Source of the DNA: Candidatus Latescibacterota bacterium
GTDB taxonomy: Bacteria; JAAXHH01
NCBI GenBank assembly: GCA_022821935.1
Contig: JAJECR010000007.1
Span: forward strand, 1 to 6,439
Length of the DNA stretch: 6,439 bases
Direction of reading: 5' to 3'
In this document: in pieces, positions 1-5,203 of the stretch
Numbering within the stretch: the first letter of the stretch is position 1
Layout of the letters: each line of letters starts with the position of its first letter
Notes under the pieces: model-generated
What the model was told of the DNA's origin: nothing
Database searches by the model: none
Seen by the model: only the letters and a program-made list of their open reading frames with translations
Made by a program: the position numbers and the translations under genes

Positions 1-775
1 TGTTCATGAACCGCAGGTGTTCGAGGTCTGATATGCAGGCTTCCACGCGGGCCGACTCCGCCAAGTCGCCCCTGCGCTGGGCGTTGTTGATCTCGTCCGC
101 CGCGCGGGCGGCGACGATGGCGATGCCGGAGGTGTGACCCCTTGCGCCCATTTCGGCAGCCCGGGTGCTCCGGTCTCCGATCCCCCACATGACGATACCG
201 TCATCGCCGATGCCGTCGATGAGTGGGGCGACTTCTTCTTCGCTCGTGCCCACTTTCACGCCAACCATGTGCGGGGAGTCCTTCACGAGCCGGATGATCG
301 GGTTCACGTAATCCGCGGAGCGCATGTACAGCAGGAAGCGGGCTCCACAGGAATCGCCTAATCGTTCGGCGAAAGCCATGTAATCTTCGTAGGTCGCCGC
401 GTGATCGGCCACGCCGGTCAGGGGCATGATGAGGTACACGTCCGGTGGTCGGGGAAGGGACGACTGCCCGCGCACGAGATCCTCGGCCTGTGAAATCGGA
501 TTCGGCACGATTCCGGACATCAGGAAGCCGTCGTCGCCCATCTCTTCCCCAGTCGCCGCGATGACGCGCATCTGGTCGTCGAAGGAGAAGTGGTGGATCA
601 GGCTCGTGCCCGCGATCCCGATCACACGCTTCCGGTTCCCGTCGAGATGGTTGTTCTCCATCAGGTACCGGATGTTCCTGCGGTGGCCGTCGAGGTCGAT
701 GGCGCCGCCGCGGAAAGGGACGATGGGAATTGCGGTGACTGAATTGAGCGTGTCGTACAGTGCTTCGGTATGCAT
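1..775 (-). CDS. DHDPS/NAL-family class I aldolase or dehydratase, KdgD-like (3' end cut by window)
   Basis: Seen: reading leftward from the ATG at 775 there are 258 codons without a stop, running off the left edge. The family is usually about 300 residues, so roughly the last 40 are missing. The start is set by AAAGGA at 785-790, 9 nt upstream. The (beta/alpha)8 aldolase pattern is clear: TAIPIVPF at 14-21, AGTS at 55-58 where DHDPS has GTTGE, Tyr150 in LLYMR, the Schiff-base Lys174 in VGVKVGT, and GIGDRST...GARGHTSG at 198-217. Family knowledge: these enzymes form a lysine imine with a 2-keto acid in the cytoplasm. The stretch after Tyr150 lacks the Arg that binds substrate in true DapA. 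It resembles the YNRDNA segment of 5-dehydro-4-deoxyglucarate dehydratase (KdgD), so lysine biosynthesis is unlikely. Inference: it acts downstream of the enolase-family dehydratase encoded just upstream, on a 2-keto-3-deoxy sugar acid. Substrate is unproven. Confidence 0.85.
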   Translation of the reverse strand, partial: MHTEALYDTLNSVTAIPIVPFRGGAIDLDGHRRNIRYLMENNHLDGNRKRVIGIAGTSLIHHFSFDDQMRVIAATGEEMGDDGFLMSGIVPNPISQAEDLVRGQSSLPRPPDVYLIMPLTGVADHAATYEDYMAFAERLGDSCGARFLLYMRSADYVNPIIRLVKDSPHMVGVKVGTSEEEVAPLIDGIGDDGIVMWGIGDRSTRAAEMGARGHTSGIAIVAARAADEINNAQRRGDLAESARVEACISDLEHLRFMN

Positions 776-784
776 TGATCTGTT

Positions 785-790
785 TCCTTT
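785..790 (-). promoter_or_regulatory. Ribosome-binding site of the DHDPS-like gene
   Basis: On the minus strand this reads AAAGGA, 9 nt before the ATG at 775. The same hexamer precedes the MBL-fold gene of the same cluster at similar spacing, which supports both start choices. Confidence 0.6.
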
Positions 791-850
791 CGTCTGCCGG
801 TTGTGGATCAGGGTGCCGGGCTTCGGCCGCTGTGCAATGAGCTGACGGAT

Positions 851-876
851 CCGCGTGATGCGCTGCAACGACGCGG
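851..876. repeat. Inverted repeat (6-bp arms) after the enolase-family gene
   Basis: Arms CCGCGT (851-856) and ACGCGG (871-876) are perfectly complementary across a 14-nt loop that itself has a TGC/GCA mini-stem. It lies between the enolase stop codon and the DHDPS-like start. No T-run follows on either strand, so it is a weak candidate for a processing hairpin or attenuator rather than an intrinsic terminator. Confidence 0.3.
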
Positions 877-946
877 GGCTCCTGGTTCAGGCCGCCATTG
901 GGTCGACTCGGTATGCCTCCACGACGCGGGGCTCCAGGCTCAGGCC
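868..946. repeat. Pair of 26-bp direct repeats spanning the 3' end of the enolase gene
   Basis: Copies at 868-893 and 921-946 match at 24 of 26 bases, offset 53 bp. The 921-946 copy encodes GLSLEPRVV near the C-terminus of the enolase-family protein. The 868-893 copy contains its TGA stop and lies mostly beyond it. Read on the minus strand in a shifted frame, the second copy would encode GLNQEPRVV followed by a diverged AAHHADPSA, mirroring EAYRVDPMA of the real tail. This suggests a tandem duplication or the remnant of a deleted paralogue. Confidence 0.75.
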
Positions 947-1984
947 GAGGCCCGGACGGTCGGATATTTCCAGGCGGCCGTCAACCACCCGTTCCGCGGG
1001 CGATACGAGTCCTTCGCGCCAGGGCACCTGGCCCCAGGCGTATTCGAGTATGAGAAATCCCGGATGGGAGGCCATGATCTGTACGTGCGCCGCGACCGTG
1101 ACCGGACCGAAAGGGCCGTGCGGCGCGGTCAGCTGTCCCCTGCTTTCGGCGATCGACGCGATCTTCTTCAGTTCGCCGATGCCGCCCGCAATCGTGACGT
1201 CGGGCATGACGACGTCCATGGATTCGGCGTCGAAGAGGGGCCAGAACCCTTCGATGAGCATGGCCCGTTCCCCGCCTGCGATCCGCCATCCCGATTCCCT
1301 GCGGATCCGCCGGTATCCATCCAAGTCCCGTTCCTCCACGGGCTCTTCCAGCCAGTACAGGTCGATGTCGCGCAGGCCGTCCACGATCCGCCAGGCTTCG
1401 TCCAGCGAGAAGCTGCCGTAGCAGTCGAGGAGCAGATCGATATCCGGCCCGATGGCTTCCCGCACGGCGCGCACGCACTCCAGTCCGTGCTCAATCAGTA
1501 CGTTGCCGGCGCCGAAACGGCGGTCGAAAGGCGCGATCTTTACCGCGGTGTGACCGTCCCCGACGGCGCCGGTGGCCTGACGGACGAAGTCGTCCGGCGT
1601 GCCTTCCAGCGCGGCCCGGGTGACGTTGGCGTAAACAGGGATGTTGTCCCGGCAACGTCCCCCGAGCACGGCGTGGACCGGCACGTCGAGCGACTTACCG
1701 AGAATATCCCACAGGCCCTGTTCGAATGCGCACAGGGCATGCACGGCGGGCCGGTCATCGGGGCTGGGTTTCAACCGGGCGGTCAATTGCTCGATTCGAC
1801 GAGGATCATGACCCAGTGCTTCGCGCTCGATTTCCTTCAGCGCGGACAGGACCGCACTTCTAGGCGCCGAAGGATTGAGCTCGCCCAGGCCGTCCACTCC
1901 TTCGTTTGTACGGACATGCACAAATACCCAGTGATGCTGTCCGCTCACGTCCACCGCGTCGAGATCGATACCCGTTATGCGCAT
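887..1984 (-). CDS. Enolase-superfamily protein, mandelate racemase subgroup (sugar-acid dehydratase candidate)
   Basis: Seen: 365 residues from MRITGIDL to a TGA at 887-889, a normal length for the family. Residues 1-110 form the capping domain. The barrel carries a catalytic Lys149 (TAVKIAPFD), metal ligands Asp187 (LLLDCYGSF), Glu213/214 (WLEEP) and Glu239 (AGGE), then Asp262 (MPDVTIAGGI), His289 (APHGPFGPV) and Glu314 (LEYAWG). Family knowledge: the late Asp/His pair is the His-Asp base of the mandelate racemase subgroup, whose members abstract a proton alpha to a carboxylate with Mg2+; most are acid-sugar dehydratases. Start choice: the frame is open to an ATG at 2125, but those extra 47 residues are translated tandem repeat, so the ATG at 1984 is preferred, with CGGA about 6 nt upstream. 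Second gene of a leftward cluster between the MBL-fold and DHDPS-like genes. The substrate cannot be read from sequence. Confidence 0.9.
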   Translation of the reverse strand: MRITGIDLDAVDVSGQHHWVFVHVRTNEGVDGLGELNPSAPRSAVLSALKEIEREALGHDPRRIEQLTARLKPSPDDRPAVHALCAFEQGLWDILGKSLDVPVHAVLGGRCRDNIPVYANVTRAALEGTPDDFVRQATGAVGDGHTAVKIAPFDRRFGAGNVLIEHGLECVRAVREAIGPDIDLLLDCYGSFSLDEAWRIVDGLRDIDLYWLEEPVEERDLDGYRRIRRESGWRIAGGERAMLIEGFWPLFDAESMDVVMPDVTIAGGIGELKKIASIAESRGQLTAPHGPFGPVTVAAHVQIMASHPGFLILEYAWGQVPWREGLVSPAERVVDGRLEISDRPGLGLSLEPRVVEAYRVDPMAA

Positions 1985-1990
1985 GGTAGT

Positions 1991-2150
1991 TCCGATGCAG
2001 CCCATCGCGGACTTATGCGAGTCGCCGCGGTCCGATGCGACCTTCCGCAGTCCGATGAGACTCGTCGCGGTCCGATGAGACTCGTCGCGGTCTGATGCGA
2101 CCTGCCGCGGTTCGATGCGAACCACCTCGGTCCGATACGACCTGCCTCAG
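1991..2150. repeat. 20-bp tandem repeat array, 8 units
   Basis: Eight head-to-tail units start at 1991, 2011, 2031, 2051, 2071, 2091, 2111 and 2131 without insertions or deletions. Consensus is TCCGATGCGACCTGCCGCGG. Units at 2051 and 2071 are identical; edge units are most diverged. Unit positions 5, 6, 16, 18 and 20 (A, T, C, C, G) are invariant. The array fills the whole gap between the MBL-fold stop (2147-2149 lies in the last unit) and a point 6 nt before the enolase ATG. The two identical units contain GATGAG-A-CTCGTC, an imperfect dyad. There are no spacers, so it is not a CRISPR. The 20-bp period is not a multiple of three, which argues against a coding role. Confidence 0.92.
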
Positions 2151-2938
2151 GGACTGTAGACCGTGGACTGGTTGTACGGAATGATCAGGGGTTCCGGCCC
2201 GTCTTCCGGCAGATGTGAAGCCCATTCCCCGGGATCGTAATCGCGCGCCACGAAACAGCCATAGTGGGCGGGCACGGCGGTTTTCAGTCCGAGGGAACCG
2301 GCGATACGGGCCGAGCCGTCGAAGAAGGGGAACTCGCCTTCGTTCGGGTGATTGGTCAGAAACCCGATATGCGGCCGCAGGTTCCGCACCGGCGCGAGCA
2401 GAGATTCGTGGTTGCCGAAGGTATTGACCGGATCGCCGGAGATGTATACGCGAACCTGATCCATTTCGACGACGAAACCCAGGTGTTGCACATCGGGCGG
2501 GTCTATGCCGTCGCCGGGAAGGCCTTCCGGCGGCTTGGCCCATACCGTGTGGGCTTTCGACGATCCCATTTCGGCGGTGTCTCCCGCTGTAACGACCGTC
2601 ATGCGCCCGGCGTCGAATCCCGCCTCCTTGAGCGCGTCTATGCTTTCGACCGGTCCCACGTATCGTACACCGGGAAAGGCGGCAGCCAGTCGCTCCAGCG
2701 ATTCAAGGCAGGTATGATCCCCGTGGTTGTGGGTCAGCAGCACGTAGTCGGTCTTCAGCGTCCCTTCGTCCAGAGGTGGCCGGGCATGGACGAAGCGGTC
2801 CGCGGGCCGTTCGCGGGGGTAGTAGGGATCGACCTGGATCACCGTGCCGTCCGGATGCTTCAGTCCGAAAGAGCTTTGCCCGAACCAGTGTATGCCCACG
2901 CTTCCGTCGGGTACGCGCAGGTCTTCGAAGGGATGCAT
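2147..2938 (-). CDS. Metallo-beta-lactamase-fold hydrolase, UlaG-like
   Basis: Seen: 263 residues. An early strand, VGIHWFGQSSFGLKHPDG, leads to the metal motif THNHGDHT with His70, His72, Asp74 and His75. Further candidate ligands are Asp169 in YISGDPVNT and His225 in PAHYG. This is the order of the UlaG/YtnP-type MBL fold, a cytoplasmic binuclear metal hydrolase. Family knowledge: UlaG hydrolyses L-ascorbate-6-phosphate lactone; others cut lactones or phosphoesters, and substrate cannot be inferred from the motif. Start choice: AAAGGA at 2947-2952 sits 8 nt before the ATG at 2938. The frame stays open to 3055, but that extension covers the putative promoter and operator and looks non-coding. 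The Shine-Dalgarno lies in a small dyad (AAGG, loop ACAT, CCTT; 2940-2951) that could slightly dampen initiation. First gene of the leftward cluster, so a lactone or sugar-acid substrate is plausible but unproven. Confidence 0.92.
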   Translation of the reverse strand: MHPFEDLRVPDGSVGIHWFGQSSFGLKHPDGTVIQVDPYYPRERPADRFVHARPPLDEGTLKTDYVLLTHNHGDHTCLESLERLAAAFPGVRYVGPVESIDALKEAGFDAGRMTVVTAGDTAEMGSSKAHTVWAKPPEGLPGDGIDPPDVQHLGFVVEMDQVRVYISGDPVNTFGNHESLLAPVRNLRPHIGFLTNHPNEGEFPFFDGSARIAGSLGLKTAVPAHYGCFVARDYDPGEWASHLPEDGPEPLIIPYNQSTVYSP

Positions 2939-2946
2939 GAAGGATG

Positions 2947-2952
2947 TCCTTT
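2947..2952 (-). promoter_or_regulatory. Ribosome-binding site of the MBL-fold gene
   Basis: Minus-strand AAAGGA, 8 nt before the ATG at 2938; it decides the start against the longer open frame that begins at 3055. Confidence 0.65.
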
Positions 2953-2996
2953 CTGATGAATGCCTGGAATACGGATCGTCATGGGATACCGGGCTC

Positions 2997-3039
2997 GGAG
3001 AACCTGGCGTCCAGAAGGGCATGGAGAACTTAGCGTCCA
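2997..3039. repeat. Two 17-bp direct repeats in the divergent promoter region
   Basis: GGAGAACCTGGCGTCCA at 2997-3013 and GGAGAACTTAGCGTCCA at 3023-3039 match at 15 of 17 bases with a 26-bp offset. The right copy is embedded in the dyad at 3017-3044. The arrangement could be a strong and a weaker site for one regulator, or a small tandem duplication. Confidence 0.6.
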
Positions 3040-3044
3040 TGCCC
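3017..3044. promoter_or_regulatory. Putative operator: 9-bp perfect inverted repeat
   Basis: Arms GGGCATGGA (3017-3025) and TCCATGCCC (3036-3044) are perfect reverse complements around a 10-bp centre. Arm centres are 19 bp apart, close to two helical turns, as for a dimeric repressor. It covers the spacer and -10 of the leftward TTGACA promoter. A transcript from that promoter would begin near 3020, inside the left arm, so a DNA operator fits better than an RNA hairpin. No regulator gene is in the window. Confidence 0.5.
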
Positions 3045-3055
3045 GTGTGTGTCAA
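3027..3055 (-). promoter_or_regulatory. Candidate sigma70-type promoter for the leftward cluster
   Basis: On the minus strand a perfect -35 TTGACA (3050-3055) is followed after 17 bp by TAAGTT (3027-3032), which matches only 3 of 6 bases of the -10 consensus. Predicted transcription start near 3020 gives an untranslated leader of about 80 nt before the MBL-fold ATG at 2938. The weak -10 and overlapping dyad suggest a regulated promoter. Confidence 0.45.
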
Positions 3056-3145
3056 GCAGGGTAAGGGGCCGCGCTTCCGCCGTCTAATTGGAAGTTTCGA
3101 TTCGGTCTGCCTTGGTTCCGGATCATTGGATCACCCTGATTTGCC

Positions 3146-3174
3146 TTGATCGGTCTTTAAGGCTCCTGTAGACT
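3146..3174 (+). promoter_or_regulatory. Candidate weak promoter for pcm
   Basis: TTGATC (3146-3151), a 17-bp spacer, then TAGACT (3169-3174); each hexamer matches consensus at 4 of 6 positions. The start of transcription would be near 3181, only 3 nt before the ATG at 3184. So either this is not the promoter, the mRNA is almost leaderless, or translation starts at the internal ATG at 3250. Confidence 0.25.
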
Positions 3175-3183
3175 GAGCGGACC

Positions 3184-3843
3184 ATGGTGTTATCCCGTTT
3201 TTTCAAGAAAAAAGGACCAGGTGCCGACCCTGTTTCGCCCCAGGACAGGATGATTGAGGAGCAGATCCGGGGACGCGGCCTCGACGAACCCCGGCTGATC
3301 GAGGCCATGCGCGCTGTGCCGAGACACCGGTTCATTCCCGCGGCGTACCGGTCACAAGCCTACGACGACTGCGCAGTGTCCCTCGACCTGGACCAGACCG
3401 TGTCCCAACCCTACATCGTGGGACTGATGACCCGGCTGCTCGATGCGAACGAAACGGACCGGATTTTGGAGATCGGCACGGGTTCAGGCTACCAGACCGC
3501 GATCCTGGCCCGGCTCGCCCGGTCGGTATACACGGTGGAACGGCTGTCCGTCCTGGGACAACGCGCCAGGGAAACTCTGCAGTCCCTGGGATACGACAAC
3601 ATCCATTTCCGGATCGGAGACGGCCACAGGGGGTGGCTCGAGGAAGCGCCCTTTGACGGCATCATGGTCACTGCGGCGCCGAGTGTCCTGCCCGAGGCGC
3701 TGTTTCGCCAGTTGAAATCCGGGGGACGGATGGTCATCCCCATCGGCGAAGAGCTATACACCGTGACGCGGTCGGGGGAAGAGACGGTCAAGGTACACCA
3801 CGGCGGCGTGAGATTCGTCCCCATGGTGGAGGACGGGGAGTAG
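3184..3843 (+). CDS. pcm: Protein-L-isoaspartate O-methyltransferase
   Basis: Role: uses S-adenosylmethionine to methylate L-isoaspartyl residues in aged proteins, starting their repair, in the cytoplasm. Seen: 219 residues, close to the family length. The substrate-side segment AVPRHRFIP (44-52) and QTVSQPYIVGLM (71-82) are typical. SAM motif I is LEIGTGSGYQTA (95-106), the acidic ribose ligand is Glu119 in YTVER, post-I is DGHRGW...APFDGIMVTAA (146-165), then GGRMVIPIG (180-188) and RFVPM near the end. All family hallmarks are present. Start: the ATG at 3184 has only a poor GAGCGGA upstream. An ATG at 3250 (residue 23, MIEEQIRGRG) has AGGA 4 nt away and matches where many family members begin, so the first 22 residues may not be real. 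Divergent from the MBL-fold cluster and convergent with the reductase-like gene, so probably its own transcription unit with no obvious link to its catabolic neighbours. Confidence 0.95.
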   Translation: MVLSRFFKKKGPGADPVSPQDRMIEEQIRGRGLDEPRLIEAMRAVPRHRFIPAAYRSQAYDDCAVSLDLDQTVSQPYIVGLMTRLLDANETDRILEIGTGSGYQTAILARLARSVYTVERLSVLGQRARETLQSLGYDNIHFRIGDGHRGWLEEAPFDGIMVTAAPSVLPEALFRQLKSGGRMVIPIGEELYTVTRSGEETVKVHHGGVRFVPMVEDGE

Positions 3844-3872
3844 GGGTTATCCTGAGCGAATCAGGCAACCCC
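3843..3872. terminator. Hairpin between convergent genes, possible bidirectional terminator
   Basis: GGGGTT (3843-3848) pairs with AACCCC (3867-3872) and CCTGA (3851-3855) with TCAGG (3861-3865). The loop is GCGAA and the internal loop is AT against C. Eleven pairs, mostly GC, overlap the last base of the pcm stop and the stop codon plus final codons of the convergent gene. No T-run follows on either side, so intrinsic termination in both directions is plausible but not assured. Confidence 0.5.
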
Positions 3873-4868
3873 CAGCACCTCGCGGGCGGCCTGCGTGGTC
3901 TCACGGACCTGGTCCAGGGTGCCCATCCCAAACATCGACGCCGAAACACCTATTCCATTAAATACATAGTCGAACGCCTTGTGACCCAGATAGCGGCCGC
4001 CGGCCATCGGCTTGATGGCGATGACTGGCTTGCTGGCCTGCCTGATAGCGTCTATGGCCATGTCGCGGGTGGGAAACATGAAGGTGCCCAGGGCGTTGAC
4101 GGTGGTCAGGTAACCGTCGACTGGAATGTTCTCGGCCTCGAGGAGCGGCAGGGTGACGCCGGCGTGGTGGACGCTTGTGATCACAGTGTCGAAGCGTTCA
4201 CGCAGGAAGCCCAGGTACTCGCGGATCAGGTCGAAGCGGCCCGTCATTGCGAGGAGATCGATTTCGGCGCCCGGGTCAGCAACTAGGATATCACACCCGG
4301 CGAAGAAACCCAGGTACTGCTCCAGGATGCCGTAATCTATCTCGAAACGGGCGGCGTCCGCTTCCGTGTAGGGCGGCACGGTCTCGGGCGTGACGATGCC
4401 GTCGAAAGTGTCGCCCAGGTTGTAGCGGATGATGTCGTCGCGGTGGAAGTGATCGCGGAAGGCCTGGCCAGCGAGCACTTCGTTGTGGGCATAAAAGGTC
4501 GAATGGGCGCGGTCGGAGTAGGAGACGATTTCGCCGTCCAGCGTCACCGGGATCAGGATATACGCGACAATGCCCAGTTGCGTGGCGGTCAGTTGCTCGG
4601 TTTCCCAGATGGCCTGAAGATGCAGCCTGTCGAGCCGGGGCAGCATGTGGTCCACCTGGACCGCCGTGATGCCGCCTTCCTCGACGGCGTAGCGCAGCAC
4701 GTCGGCTACCGATTGGACGCGGCTGAAGACGCGGAAATTCGCGGCGTCCCGCTCCTTGTTTTGATAGGAGCAGCCATCGTAGGGATGGATCCCCATGATC
4801 AGGCGGGGCACCTCGGCCTGGCCGATCCGTGTCGTGGGTACGCCGCAGCCTTCCAGGTAGGATTTCAT
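3861..4868 (-). CDS. Aldo/keto reductase-like TIM-barrel protein, function unknown
   Basis: Seen: 335 residues from MKSYLEGCGVP to a TGA at 3861-3863, a typical aldo/keto reductase length. The resemblance is strongest near the C-terminus: KPVIAIKPMAGGRYLG at 280-295 and GVSASMFGMGTLDQV at 307-321 match the family's late strands, which in true members bind NADP(H). The N-terminus (TRIGQAEVPRLIMGIHPYDG) resembles the opening strands. Alternating strands and helices in between fit a barrel. However, the usual Asp-Tyr-Lys-His catalytic set is not recognisable: no DTA..YG segment and no clear catalytic Tyr. It may therefore be a diverged reductase, or another enzyme or binding protein on the same barrel. 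Start: the frame runs to 5147, but upstream residues look non-coding. The ATG at 4868 has only a weak GTGGA about 9 nt away and a lone GATAAT at 4890-4895, so the start is moderately sure. An ATG at 5060 with AAGG upstream is the alternative. Confidence 0.65.
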   Translation of the reverse strand: MKSYLEGCGVPTTRIGQAEVPRLIMGIHPYDGCSYQNKERDAANFRVFSRVQSVADVLRYAVEEGGITAVQVDHMLPRLDRLHLQAIWETEQLTATQLGIVAYILIPVTLDGEIVSYSDRAHSTFYAHNEVLAGQAFRDHFHRDDIIRYNLGDTFDGIVTPETVPPYTEADAARFEIDYGILEQYLGFFAGCDILVADPGAEIDLLAMTGRFDLIREYLGFLRERFDTVITSVHHAGVTLPLLEAENIPVDGYLTTVNALGTFMFPTRDMAIDAIRQASKPVIAIKPMAGGRYLGHKAFDYVFNGIGVSASMFGMGTLDQVRETTQAAREVLGVA

Positions 4869-4950
4869 AATCGAATCCACACTGCCGTGATTATCATTGT
4901 CTTTGGTTGAATTGGCGCGCAACAACCTGAGTCCCACCACCTGGAAACCG

Positions 4951-4962
4951 GGCTGCGCAGCC
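4951..4962. promoter_or_regulatory. Perfect 12-bp palindrome, possible operator
   Basis: GGCTGCGCAGCC is self-complementary over 12 bp. Flanking bases (CCG on the left, GG on the right) extend the pairing with a single-base bulge. It is about 85 bp upstream of the leftward start at 4868 and 110 bp upstream of the rightward promoter. A GC-rich palindrome of this length can arise by chance in this composition, so it is only a candidate. Confidence 0.25.
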
Positions 4963-5068
4963 GGTAATATAGTCCTTTGAGCATGCCTTGCGCAAGCCCA
5001 AGCAGTCTTGTGGCACACGTTCTCGGAATCTCCCCACAGTCGCTCGTGTTTTTCGTCCATGTCCCGCC

Positions 5069-5097
5069 TTGACCCTTGCTGTCTTTTGGTATATATA
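5069..5097 (+). promoter_or_regulatory. Sigma70-type promoter for the SMP-30 / amidohydrolase operon
   Basis: TTGACC (5069-5074, 5 of 6 consensus bases), a 17-bp spacer, and TATATA (5092-5097, 4 of 6); an overlapping TATACT at 5094-5099 is a closer -10 match with 19-bp spacing. A start near 5104 gives a leader of about 100 nt. It lies in the AT-rich patch of the divergent gap. Confidence 0.5.
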
Positions 5098-5193
5098 CTT
5101 GCAGTCCCGTCGATACGTCCTTCCCTGGCGGTACCGCACGTATACATTTCTGTTCTGTGGCACTCTTCAAGCTGCCTTCGAGACTGTTCAACC

Positions 5194-5197
5194 GGAG
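5194..5197 (+). promoter_or_regulatory. Ribosome-binding site of the SMP-30 gene
   Basis: GGAG, 6 nt before the ATG at 5204 and 9 nt before the ATG at 5207. It decides the start against the longer open frame beginning at 4988, which crosses the promoter. Confidence 0.6.
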
Positions 5198-5203
5198 CAA
5201 GCC

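Larger units (their letters stand above)
4869..5203. other. Divergent intergenic region between the reductase-like and SMP-30 genes
   Basis: About 335 bp without a supported gene. It holds a good rightward promoter at 5069-5097, a perfect 12-bp palindrome at 4951-4962, and an AT-rich patch around 5083-5100 that stands out from the GC-rich surroundings. Frames that cross it on both strands are upstream extensions of the two flanking genes and carry no protein-like pattern. No convincing complete promoter for the leftward gene was found. Confidence 0.7.

Noticed and set aside
803..2095. A 430-codon open frame on the plus strand across the enolase-family gene
   Set aside because: It is antisense to a gene with clear family motifs, has no recognisable pattern of its own and no RBS. 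Long antisense frames are common in GC-rich coding DNA.
1985..2125. N-terminal extension of the enolase-family protein
   Set aside because: The 47 extra residues are translation of the 20-bp tandem repeat and precede a normal family N-terminus at 1984.
1991..2150. CRISPR array
   Set aside because: Repeats of 20 bp are directly adjacent with no spacers, degenerate, and no cas gene is present.
2940..2951. RBS-sequestering hairpin or riboswitch before the MBL-fold gene
   Set aside because: The stem is only four pairs with a four-base loop; too weak to claim a regulatory RNA.
2264..2956. A 230-codon plus-strand frame opposite the MBL-fold gene
   Set aside because: Mirror of a well-supported gene; its sequence shows no domain and the composition follows the opposite strand's codon pattern.
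2939..3055. N-terminal extension of the MBL-fold protein
   Set aside because: It spans the predicted promoter and operator, while AAAGGA sits correctly before the ATG at 2938.
4443..4910. A 155-codon plus-strand frame opposite the reductase-like gene
   Set aside because: No domain pattern; explained as an antisense shadow.
4988..5203. N-terminal extension of the SMP-30 protein, with a hydrophobic stretch that might pass for a signal peptide
   Set aside because: The hydrophobic run comes from the promoter's AT-rich patch; GGAG before 5204 and the family N-terminus favour the shorter start.
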